Source: Ptiloglossa arizonensis (taxonomy: Eukaryota > Arthropoda > Insecta > Hymenoptera > Colletidae). From it: a stretch of 64,000 nt of DNA. The stretch is from NCBI RefSeq assembly GCF_051014685.1, contig NW_027478399.1, forward strand, positions 806,001 through 870,000, read 5' to 3'. The translations under genes and the position numbers were made by a program. The notes below the pieces were generated by a model that ran no database searches, was not told where the DNA came from, and saw only the letters and a program-made list of their open reading frames with translations. Shown here one piece after another: positions 25,099-36,507 of this stretch. Every line of letters begins with the position of its first letter. The first letter of the stretch is position 1.

Positions 25099-27475
25099 CA
25101 CACTCCCATATCTCGCGAACGGATTGGCGAACTCGAGAATTTCCTATTGCATCTGAGAGCAGAAACTCGCCCGATTACAAAGATATGTGTGTTTTCCCCC
25201 TAGGCCTTTGTAGTTATTGGTTTCGAGTATCAGACTTGCGAAAATTTTGATGGTGTCTCAAGCATTCCTTAACTTCAAACTCCCATATCTCGCGAACGGA
25301 TTGACGAACTCGAGAATTTCCTATTGCACCTGGAAGCAGAAACTCGCCCGATTACAAAGGTATGTGTGTTTTCCCCCTAGGCCTTTGTAGTTATTGGTTT
25401 CGAGTATCAGACTTGCGAAAATTTTGATGGTTTCTCAACCATTCCTTAACTTCAAACTCCCATATCTCGCGAACGGATTGACGAACTCGAGAATTTCCTA
25501 TTGCACCTGGAAGCAGAAACTCGCCCGATTGCAACGGGATGTGTATTTTTGCCCTAGGCCATTGTAGTTATTGGTTTCGAGTATCAGACTTGCGAAAATT
25601 TTGATCGTTTCTCAACCATTCCTTAACTTCAAACTTCCATATCTCGGGATCGGATTGACGAACTCGAGAATTTCCTATTGCATCTGAAAGCAGAAACTCG
25701 CTCGATTACAACGGTATGTGTATTTTTGCCCTAGGCCATAGTAGTTATTAGATTCGAGAATCAGACTTGCGAAAACTTTGATGGTTCCTCAACCATTCCT
25801 TAACTTCAAACTCCCATATCTCGCGAACGTATTGACGAAATCGAGAAATTCCTGTTGCATGTGAAAGTAGAATCTCGCCCGTTTACAACGGTATGTGTAT
25901 TTTTCCCCTAGGCATTTGTAGTTATTGGTTTCGAGTATCAGACTTGCGAAAATGTTGATGGTCTCTCAACCATTCCTTAACTTCAGACCCCCATTTCTCG
26001 CGAACGGATTGACGAACTCGAGAAATTCCTGTTGTATCTGAAAGTAGAAACTCGCCCGATTACAATGGTATGTGTACTTTTCCCCTAGGCCATTCCAGTT
26101 ATTGGTTTCGAGTATCAGACCAGCGAAAATTTTGATGGTGTCTCAAGCATTCCTTAACTTCAAACTCCCATATCTCGCGAACGGATTGACGAACTCGAGA
26201 AATTCCTGTTGCATCTGAAAGCAGAAACTCGCACGATTACAGCTGCATGTGTATTTTTCCCCTAGGCCTTTGTAGTTATTGGTTTCGGGAATCAGACTTG
26301 CGAAAATTTTGATGGTTTCCCAACCGTTCCTTAACTTCAAACTCCCATATCTCGCGAACGGATTGACGATCTCGAGAAATTCCTGTTGCATCTGAAAGTA
26401 GAAACGCCCGATTACAGTGGTGTGTGTACTTTTCCCCTAGGCCACTCCAGTTACTAGTTCCGAGTATCAGACCAGCGATAATTTTGATGGTTTCTCAACC
26501 ATCCCTTAACTTCAAACTCCCATATCTCGCGAACGAATTGACGAACACGAGAAATTCTTGTTGCATCTGAAAGAAGAAACTCGCCCGATTACAGCGGTGT
26601 GTGTATTTTTGCCCTAGGCCATAGTAGTTATTGGTTTCGGGAATCAGACTTGCGAAAATTTTGATGGTTTCTCAACCATTCCTTAATTTCAAACTCCCAT
26701 ATCTCGGGAAAGGATTGACGATCTCGAGAAATTCCTGTTGCATCTGAAAGCAGAAACTCGCACGATTACAGCTGCATGTGTATTTTTCCCCTAGGCCTTT
26801 GTAGTTATTGGTTTCGGGAATCAGACTTGCGAAAATTTTGATGGTTTCCCAACCGTTCCTTAACTTCAAGCTCCCATATCTCGCGAACGGATTGACGATC
26901 TCGAGAAATTCCTGTTGCATCTGAAAGTAGAAACACGCCCGATTACAGTGGTGTGTGTACTTTTCCCCTAGGCCACTCCAGTTACTAGTTCCGAGTATCA
27001 GAACAGCGAAAATTTTGATGGTTTCTCAACCATTCCTTAACTTCAAACTCCCATATCTCGCGAACGGATTGACGAACTCGAGAAATTCCTGTCTCATCTG
27101 AAAGTAGAAACTCGCCCGAATACAGCGGTAAGTGTACTTTTCCCCTAGGCCATTCCAGTTATTGGTTTCGAGTATCAGACCGTCGAAAATTTTGATGGTT
27201 TCTCAACCATTCCTTAACTTCAAACTCCCATATCTCGGGAACGGATTGACGATCTCGAGAAATTCCTGTTGCATGTGAAAGTAGAAACACGCCGGATTAC
27301 AATGGTATGTGTTCTTTTCCCCTAGGCCATAGTAGTTATTGGTTTCGAGTATCAGACTTGCGGAAATTTTGATGGTTGCTCAAGCGTTCCTTAACTTCAA
27401 ACTCCCATATCTCGCGAACGGATTGACGAACTCGAGAAATTCCTGTTGCATCTGAAAGCAGAAACTCGCACGATT
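25099..27475. repeat. Truncated relative of the sixteen-mer HOR
   Basis: The block opens with CTTCACACTCCC, GGATTGGCG, TTTCCTATTGCATCTGAGAG and the CACCTGGAAGC units, the order found again at about 31818 and 34650 (offset from here 6722 bp, 38 monomers less 4 bases). At about 26140 it jumps to the CAGCTGCATG units. It therefore carries only part of the sixteen-mer order. Two bases are lost in GTAGAAACGCCCG near 26404, seen nowhere else in the window. Confidence 0.8.
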
Positions 27476-30400
27476 GCAGCTGCATGTGTATTTTTCCCTT
27501 AGGCCTTTGTAGTTATTGGTTTCGGGAATCAGACTTGCGAAAATTTTGATGGTTTCCCAACCGCTCCTTAACTTCACACTCCCATATCTCGCGAACGGAT
27601 TGGCGAACTCGAGAATTTCCTATTGCATCTGAGAGCAGAAACTCGCCCGATTACAACGGTATGTGTATTTTTGCCCTAGGCCATTGTAGTTATTGGTTTC
27701 GAGTATCAGACTTGCGAAAATTTTGATCGTTTCTCAACCATTCCTTAACTTCAAACTTCCATATCTCGGGATCGGATTGACGAACTCGAGAATTTCCTAT
27801 TGCATCTGAAAGCAGAAACTCGCTCGATTACAACGGTATGTGTATTTTTGCCCTAGGCCATAGTAGTTATTAGATTCGAGAATCAGACTTGCGAAAACTT
27901 TGATGGTTCCTCAACCATTCCTTAACTTCAAACTCCCATATCTCGCGAACGTATTGACGAAATCGAGAAATTCCTGTTGCATGTGAAAGTAGAATCTCGC
28001 CCGTTTACAACGGTATGTGTATTTTTCCCCTAGGCATTTGTAGTTATTGGTTTCGAGTATCAGACTTGCGAAAATGTTGATGGTTTCTCAACCATTCCTT
28101 AACTTCAGACCCCCATTTCTCGCGAACGGATTGACGAACTCGAGAAATTCCTGTTGTATCTGAAAGTAGAAACTCGCCCGATTACAATGGTATGTGTACT
28201 TTCCCCTAGGCCATTCCAGTTATTGGTTTCGAGTATCAGACCAGCGAAAATTTTGATGGTGTCTCAAGCATTCCTTAACTTCAAACTCCCATATCTCGCG
28301 AACGGATTGACGAACTCGAGAAATTCCGGTCTCATCTGAAAGTAGAAACTCGCCCGAATACAGCGGTAAGTGTACTTTTCCCCTAGGCCATTCCAGTTAT
28401 TGGTTTCGAGTATCAGACCGTCGAAAATTTTGATGGTTTCTCAACCATTCCTTAACTTCAAACTCCCATATCTCGGGAACGGATTGACGATCTCGAGAAA
28501 TTCCTGTTGCATGTGAAAGTAGAAACACGCCCGATTACAATGGTATGTGTTCTTTTCCCCTAGGCCATAGTAGTTATTGGTTTCGAGTATCAGACTTGCG
28601 GAAATTTTGATGGTTGCTCAAGCGTTCCTTAACTTCAAACTCCCATATCTCGCGAACGGATTGACGAACTCGAGAAATTCCTGTTGCATCTGAAAGCAGA
28701 AACTCGCACGATTACAGCTGCATGTGTATTTTTCCCCTAGGCCTTTGTAGTTATTGGTTTCGGGAATCAGACTTGCGAAAATTTTGATGGTTTCCCAACC
28801 GTTCCTTAACTTCAAACTCCCATATCTCGCGAACGGATTGACGATCTCGAGAAATTCCTGTTGCATCTGAAAGTAGAAACACGCCCGATTACAGTGGTGT
28901 GTGTACTTTTCCCCTAGGCCACTCCAGTTACTAGTTCCGAGAGTCAGACCAGCGATAATTTTGATGGTTTCTCAACCATCCCTTAACTTCAAACTCCCAT
29001 ATCTCGCGAACGAATTGACGAACACGAGAAATTCTTGTTGCATCCGAAAGAAGAAACTCGCCCGATTACAGCGGTGTGTGTATTTTTGCCCTAGGCCATA
29101 GTAGTTATTGGTTTCGGGAATCAGACTTGCGAAAATTTTGATGGTTTCTCAACCATTCCTTAATTTCAAACTCCCATATCTCGGGAAAGGATTGACGATC
29201 TCGAGAAATTCCTGTTGCTTCTGAAAGCAGAAACTCGCACGATTACAGCTGCATGTGTATTTTTCCCTTAGGCCTTTGTAGTTATTGGTTTCGGGAATCA
29301 GACTTGCGAAAATTTTGATGGTTTCCCAACCGCTCCTTAACTTCACACTCCCATATCTCGCGAACGGATTGGCGAACTCGAGAATTTCCTATTGCATCTG
29401 AGAGCAGAAACTCGCCCGATTACAACGGTATGTGTATTTTTGCCCTAGGCCATTGTAGTTATTGGTTTCGAGTATCAGACTTGCGAAAATTTTGATCGTT
29501 TCTCAACCATTCCTTAACTTCAAACTTCCATATCTCGGGATCGGATTGACGAACTCGAGAATTTCCTATTGCATCTGAAAGCAGAAACTCGCTCGATTAC
29601 AACGGTATGTGTATTTTTGCCCTAGGCCATAGTAGTTATTAGATTCGAGAATCAGACTTGCGAAAACTTTGATGGTTCCTCAACCATTCCTTAACTTCAA
29701 ACTCCCATATCTCGCGAACGTATTGACGAAATCGAGAAATTCCTGTTGCATGTGAAAGTAGAATCTCGCCCGTTTACAACGGTATGTGTATTTTTCCCCT
29801 AGGCATTTGTAGTTATTGGTTTCGAGTATCAGACTTGCGAAAATGTTGATGGTTTCTCAACCATTCCTTAACTTCAGACCCCCATTTCTCGCGAACGGAT
29901 TGACGAACTCGAGAAATTCCTGTTGTATCTGAAAGTAGAAACTCGCCCGATTACAATGGTATGTGTACTTTCCCCTAGGCCATTCCAGTTATTGGTTTCG
30001 AGTATCAGACCAGCGAAAATTTTGATGGTGTCTCAAGCATTCCTTAACTTCAAACTCCCATATCTCGCGAACGGATTGACGAACTCGAGAAATTCCGGTC
30101 TCATCTGAAAGTAGAAACTCGCCCGAATACAGCGGTAAGTGTACTTTTCCCCTAGGCCATTCCAGTTATTGGTTTCGAGTATCAGACCGTCGAAAATTTT
30201 GATGGTTTCTCAACCATTCCTTAACTTCAAACTCCCATATCTCGGGAACGGATTGACGATCTCGAGAAATTCCTGTTGCATGTGAAAGTAGAAACACGCC
30301 CGATTACAATGGTATGTGTTCTTTTCCCCTAGGCCATAGTAGTTATTGGTTTCGAGTATCAGACTTGCGGAAATTTTGATGGTTGCTCAAGCGTTCCTTA

Positions 30401-31013
30401 ACTTCAAACTCCCATATCTCGCGAACGGATTGACGAACTCGAGAAATTCCTGTTGCATCTGAAAGCAGAAACTCGCACGATTACAGCTGCATGTGTATTT
30501 TTCCCCTAGGCCTTTGTAGTTATTGGTTTCGGGAATCAGACTTGCGAAAATTTTGATGGTTTCCCAACCGTTCCTTAACTTCAAACTCCCATATCTCGCG
30601 AACGGATTGACGATCTCGAGAAATTCCTGTTGCATCTGAAAGTAGAAACACGCCCGATTACAGTGGTGTGTGTACTTTTCCCCTAGGCCACTCCAGTTAC
30701 TAGTTCCGAGTATCAGACCAGCGATAATTTTGATGGTTTCTCAACCATCCCTTAACTTCAAACTCCCATATCTCGCGAACGAATTGACGAACACGAGAAA
30801 TTCTTGTTGCATCCGAAAGAAGAAACTCGCCCGATTACAGCGGTGTGTGTATTTTTGCCCTAGGCCATAGTAGTTATTGGTTTCGGGAATCAGACTTGCG
30901 AAAATTTTGATGGTTTCTCAACCATTCCTTAATTTCAAACTCCCATATCTCGGGAAAGGATTGACGATCTCGAGAAATTCCTGTTGCTTCTGAAAGCAGA
31001 AACTCGCACGATT
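27476..31013. repeat. Ten-monomer HOR (1769 bp), two tandem copies
   Basis: 27476..29244 and 29245..31013 match at 1769 bp. The lost base is a T in GTACTTTCCCC at 28201, repeated at 29970. Other shared markers are TTTTTCCCTTAGGCC, ACCGCTCC, ATTAGATTCGAG, CAGACCCCCATTTC and GGTGTCTCAAGC. A difference is GAGAGTCAG near 28939 against GAGTATCAG. The unit is a deleted form of the sixteen-mer that follows: relative to it, four monomers are missing at the CCCTTAGG unit and two CACCTGGAAGC monomers after the CTGAGAGCAG unit. Confidence 0.88.
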
Positions 31014-33218
31014 ACAGCTGCATGTGTATTTTTCCCCTAGGCCTTTGTAGTTATTGGTTTCGGGAATCAGACTTGCGAAAATTTTGATGGTTTCCCAACC
31101 GTTCCTTAACTTCAAGCTCCCATATCTCGCGAACGGATTGACGATCTCGAGAAATTCCTGTTGCATCTGAAAGTAGAAACACGCCCGATTACAGTGGTGT
31201 GTGTACTTTTCCCCTAGGCCACTCCAGTTACTAGTTCCGAGTATCAGACCAGCGAAAATTTTGATGGTTTCTCAACCATTCCTTAACTTCAAACTCCCAT
31301 ATCTCGCGAACGGATTGACGAACTCGAGAAATTCCTGTCTCATCTGAAAGTAGAAACTCGCCCGAATACAGCGGTAAGTGTACTTTTCCCCTAGGCCATT
31401 CCAGTTATTGGTTTCGAGTATCAGACCGTCGAAAATTTTGATGGTTTCTCAACCATTCCTTAACTTCAAACTCCCATATCTCGGGAACGGATTGACGATC
31501 TCGAGAAATTCCTGTTGCATGTGAAAGTAGAAACACGCCGGATTACAATGGTATGTGTTCTTTTCCCCTAGGCCATAGTAGTTATTGGTTTCGAGTATCA
31601 GACTTGCGGAAATTTTGATGGTTGCTCAAGCGTTCCTTAACTTCAAACTCCCATATCTCGCGAACGGATTGACGAACTCGAGAAATTCCTGTTGCATCTG
31701 AAAGCAGAAACTCGCACGATTACAGCTGCATGTGTATTTTTCCCCTAGGCCTTTGTAGTTATTGGTTTCGGGAATCAGACTTGCGAAAATTTTGATGGTT
31801 TCCCAACCGTTCCTTAACTTCACACTCCCATATCTCGCGAACGGATTGGCGAACTCGAGAATTTCCTATTGCATCTGAGAGCAGAAACTCGCCCGATTAC
31901 AAAGATATGTGTGTTTTCCCCCTAGGCCTTTGTAGTTATTGGTTTCGAGTATCAGACTTGCGAAAATTTTGATGGTGTCTCAAGCATTCCTTAACTTCAA
32001 ACTCCCATATCTCGCGAACGGATTGACGAACTCGAGAATTTCCTATTGCACCTGGAAGCAGAAACTCGCCCGATTACAAAGGTATGTGTGTTTTCCCCCT
32101 AGGCCTTTGTAGTTATTGGTTTCGAGTATCAGACTTGCGAAAATTTTGATGGTTTCTCAACCATTCCTTAACTTCAAACTCCCATATCTCGCGAACGGAT
32201 TGACGAACTCGAGAATTTCCTATTGCACCTGGAAGCAGAAACTCGCCCGATTACAACGGTATGTGTATTTTTGCCCTAGGCCATTGTAGTTATTGGTTTC
32301 GAGTATCAGACTTGCGAAAATTTTGATCGTTTCTCAACCATTCCTTAACTTCAAACTTCCATATCTCGGGATCGGATTGACGAACTCGAGAATTTCCTAT
32401 TGCATCTGAAAGCAGAAACTCGCTCGATTACAACGGTATGTGTATTTTTGCCCTAGGCCATAGTAGTTATTAGATTCGAGAATCAGACTTGCGAAAACTT
32501 TGATGGTTCCTCAACCATTCCTTAACTTCAAACTCCCATATCTCGCGAACGTATTGACGAAATCGAGAAATTCCTGTTGCATGTGAAAGTAGAATCTCGC
32601 CCGTTTACAACGGTATGTGTATTTTTCCCCTAGGCATTTGTAGTTATTGGTTTCGAGTATCAGACTTGCGAAAATGTTGATGGTTTCTCAACCATTCCTT
32701 AACTTCAGACCCCCATTTCTCGCGAACGGATTGACGAACTCGAGAAATTCCTGTTGTATCTGAAAGTAGAAACTCGCCCGATTACAATGGTATGTGTACT
32801 TTTCCCCTAGGCCATTCCAGTTATTGGTTTCGAGTATCAGACCAGCGAAAATTTTGATGGTGTCTCAAGCATTCCTTAAATTCAAACTCCCATATCTCGC
32901 GGACGGATTGACGAACTCGAGAAATTCCGGTCTCATCTGAAAGTAGAAACTCGCCCGAATACAGCGGTAAGTGTACTTTTCCCCTAGGCCATTCCAGTTA
33001 TTGGTTTCGAGTATCAGACCGTCGAAAATTTTGATGGTTTCTCAACCATTCCTTAACTTCAAACTCCCATATCTCGGGAACGGATTGACGATCTCGAGAA
33101 ATTCCTGTTGCATGTGAAAGTAGAAACACGCCCGATTACAATGGTATGTGTTCTTTTCCCCTAGGCCATAGTAGTTATTGGTTTCGAGTATCAGACTTGC
33201 GGAAATTTTGATGGTTGC
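30387..33218. repeat. Sixteen-monomer HOR, copy 1 (2832 bp)
   Basis: The unit is exactly 16 x 177 bp, with no net indel. Landmarks recur at +2832: the TTGCTCAAGCG unit (30387, 33219, 36051), the ACTCCAGTTACTAG unit, the GGGAAAGGATTG unit, CTTCACACTCCC, the two CACCTGGAAGC units and GGGATCGGATTG. The left end is arbitrary because it overlaps the preceding ten-mer, which has the same monomers in the same order apart from the two deletions. Confidence 0.9.
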
Positions 33219-36050
33219 TCAAGCGTTCCTTAACTTCAAACTCCCATATCTCGCGAACGGATTGACGAACTCGAGAAATTCCTGTTGCATCTGAAAGCAG
33301 AAACTCGCACGATTACAGCTGCATGTGTATTTTTCCCCTAGGCCTTTGTAGTTATTGGTTTCGGGAATCAGACTTGCGAAAATTTTGATGGTTTCCCAAC
33401 CGTTCCTTAACTTCAAACTCCCATATCTCGCGAACGGATTGACGATCTCGAGAAATTCCTGTTGCATCTGAAAGTAGAAACACGCCCGATTACAGTGGTG
33501 TGTGTACTTTTCCCCTAGGCCACTCCAGTTACTAGTTCCGAGTATCAGACCAGCGATAATTTTGATGGTTTCTCAACCATCCCTTAACTTCAAACTCCCA
33601 TATCTCGCGAACGAATTGACGAACACGAGAAATTCTTGTTGCATCCGAAAGAAGAAACTCGCCCGATTACAGCGGTGTGTGTATTTTTGCCCTAGGCCAT
33701 AGTAGTTATTGGTTTCGGGAATCAGACTTGCGAAAATTTTGATGGTTTCTCAACCATTCCTTAATTTCAAACTCCCATATCTCGGGAAAGGATTGACGAT
33801 CTCGAGAAATTCCTGTTGCATCTGAAAGCAGAAACTCGCACGATTACAGCTGCATGTGTATTTTTCCCCTAGGCCTTTGTAGTTATTGGTTTCGGGAATC
33901 AGACTTGCGAAAATTTTGATGGTTTCCCAACCGTTCCTTAACTTCAAGCTCCCATATCTCGCGAACGGATTGACGATCTCGAGAAATTCCTGTTGCATCT
34001 GAAAGTAGAAACACGCCCGATTACAGTGGTGTGTGTACTTTTCCCCTAGGCCACTCCAGTTACTAGTTCCGAGTATCAGACCAGCGAAAATTTTGATGGT
34101 TTCTCAACCATTCCTTAACTTCAAACTCCCATATCTCGCGAACGGATTGACGAACTCGAGAAATTCCTGTCTCATCTGAAAGTAGAAACTCGCCCGAATA
34201 CAGCGGTAAGTGTACTTTTCCCCTAGGCCATTCCAGTTATTGGTTTCGAGTATCAGACCGTCGAAAATTTTGATGGTTTCTCAACCATTCCTTAACTTCA
34301 AACTCCCATATCTCGGGAACGGATTGACGATCTCGAGAAATTCCTGTTGCATGTGAAAGTAGAAACACGCCCGATTATAATGGTATGTGTTCTTTTCCCC
34401 TAGGCCATAGTAGTTATTGGTTTCGAGTATCAGACTTGCGGAAATTTTGATGGTTGCTCAAGCGTTCCTTAACTTCAAACTCCCATATCTCGCGAACGGA
34501 TTGACGAACTCGAGAAATTCCTGTTGCATCTGAAAGCAGAAACTCGCACGATTACAGCTGCATGTCTATTTTTCCCCTAGGCCTTTGTAGTTATTGGTTT
34601 CGGGAATCAGACTTGCGAAAATTTTGATGGTTTCCCAACCGTTCCTTAACTTCACACTCCCATATCTCGCGAACGGATTGGCGAACTCGAGAATTTCCTA
34701 TTGCATCTGAGAGCAGAAACTCGCCCGATTACAAAGATATGTGTGTTTTCCCCCTAGGCCTTTGTAGTTATTGGTTTCGAGTATCAGACTTGCGAAAATT
34801 TTGATGGTGTCTCAAGCATTCCTTAACTTCAAACTCCCATATCTCGCGAACGGATTGACGAACTCGAGAATTTCCTATTGCACCTGGAAGCAGAAACTCG
34901 CCCGATTACAAAGGTATGTGTGTTTTCCCCCTAGGCCTTTGTAGTTATTGGTTTCGAGTATCAGACTTGCGAAAATTTTGATGGTTTCTCAACCATTCCT
35001 TAACTTCAAACTCCCATATCTCGCGAACGGATTGACGAACTCGAGAATTTCCTATTGCACCTGGAAGCAGAAACTCGCCCGATTACAACGGTATGTGTAT
35101 TTTTGCCCTAGGCCATTGTAGTTATTGGTTTCGAGTATCAGACTTGCGAAAATTTTGATCGTTTCTCAACCATTCCTTAACTTCAAACTTCCATATCTCG
35201 GGATCGGATTGACGAACTCGAGAATTTCCTATTGCATCTGAAAGCAGAAACTCGCTCGATTACAACGGTATGTGTATTTTTGCCCTAGGCCATAGTAGTT
35301 ATTAGATTCGAGAATCAGACTTGCGAAAACTTTGATGGTTCCTCAACCATTCCTTAACTTCAAACTCCCATATCTCCCGAACGTATTGACGAAATCGAGA
35401 AATTCCTGATGCATGTGAAAGTAGAATCTCGCCCGTTTACAACGGTATGTGTATTTTTCCCCTAGGCCTTTGTAGTTATTGGTTTCGAGTATCAGACTTG
35501 CGAAAATTTTGATGGTGTCTTAAGCATTCCTTAACTTCAAACTCCCATATCTCGCGAACGGATTGACGAACTCGAGAATTTCCTATTGCACCTGGAAGCA
35601 GAAACTCGCCCGATTACAAAGGTATGTGTGTTTTCCCCCTAGGCCTTTGTAGTTATTGGTTTCGAGTATCAGACTTGCGAAAATTTTGATGGTTTCTCAA
35701 CCATTCCTTAACTTCAAACTCCCATATCTCGCGAACGGATTGACGAACTCGAGAATTTCCTATTGCACCTGGAAGCAGAAACTCGCCCGATTACAACGGT
35801 ATGTGTATTTTTGCCCTAGGCCATTGTAGTTATTGGTTTCGAGTATCAGACCGTCGAAAATTTTGATGGTTTCTCAACCATTCCTTAACTTCAAACTCCC
35901 ATATCTCGGGAACGGATTGACGATCTCGAGAAATTCCTGTTGCATGTGAAAGTAGAAACACGCCCGATTACAATGGTATGTGTTCTTTTCCCCTAGGCCA
36001 TAGTAGTTATTGGTTTCGAGTATCAGACTTGCGGAAATTTTGATGGTTGC
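33219..36050. repeat. Sixteen-monomer HOR, copy 2 (2832 bp), internally patched
   Basis: This is in perfect register with copy 1 and very similar up to 35467, with scattered changes (GATTATAATGG near 34376, CATGTCTATT near 34563, ATCTCCCGAACG near 35374). Between 35468 and about 35848 it has a different pair of monomers, then rejoins copy 1 exactly at CAGACCGTCG (35849, equal to 33017 + 2832). The total length is unchanged. Confidence 0.9.
35468..35848. repeat. Length-neutral replacement patch inside the sixteen-mer
   Basis: Copy 1 has at the matching place (32636..33016) the GCATTTGTAG, GAAAATGTTGATGG and CAGACCCCCATTTC units. Copy 2 instead carries GCCTTTGTAG, GGTGTCTTAAGC and CACCTGGAAGC, which match 34760..35140 of its own copy at a 708-bp (four-monomer) shift. 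About 2.15 monomers were replaced without changing the HOR length. Gene conversion between shifted monomers, or a double exchange, would do this. Confidence 0.75.
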
Positions 36051-36507
36051 TCAAGCGTTCCTTAACTTCAAACTCCCATATCTCGCGAACGGATTGACGA
36101 ACTCGAGAAATTCCTGTTGCATCTGAAAGCAGAAACTCGCACGATTACAGCTGCATGTGTATTTTTCCCCTAGGCCTTTGTAGTTATTGGTTTCGGGAAT
36201 CAGACTTGCGAAAATTTTGATGGTTTCCCAACCGTTCCTCAACTTCAAACTCCCATATCTCGCGAACGGATTGACGATCTCGAGAAATTCCTGTTGCATC
36301 TGAAAGTAGAAACACGCCCGATTACAGTGGTGTGTGTACTTTTCCCCTAGGCCACTCCAGTTACTAGTTCCGAGTATCAGACCAGCGATAATTTTGATGG
36401 TTTCTCAACCATCCCTTAACTTCAAACTCCCATATCTCGCGAACGAATTGACGAACACGAGAAATTCTTGTTGCATCCGAAAGAAGAAACTCGCCCGATT
36501 ACAGCGG
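36051..36507. repeat. Sixteen-monomer HOR, copy 3, truncated
   Basis: The first 2.6 monomers follow copies 1 and 2 (TTGCTCAAGCG, CAGCTGCATG, ACTCCAGTTACTAG and GCATCCGAAAGAAG units). Then CAGCGGTATGTG is followed by GGCCATATTGGTGATTGG instead of GGCCATAGTAGTTATTGG, and the sixteen-mer does not return in the window. This is the left edge of the right-hand domain. Confidence 0.85.

Noticed and set aside
18357..36299. Minus-strand open reading frames of 65-82 codons starting MQQEFLE or MKLR, recurring many times
   Set aside because: They recur because the HORs recur. The ATG comes from TTGCAT in the monomer and the reading frame continues only because 177 is a multiple of three. No gene family is indicated.
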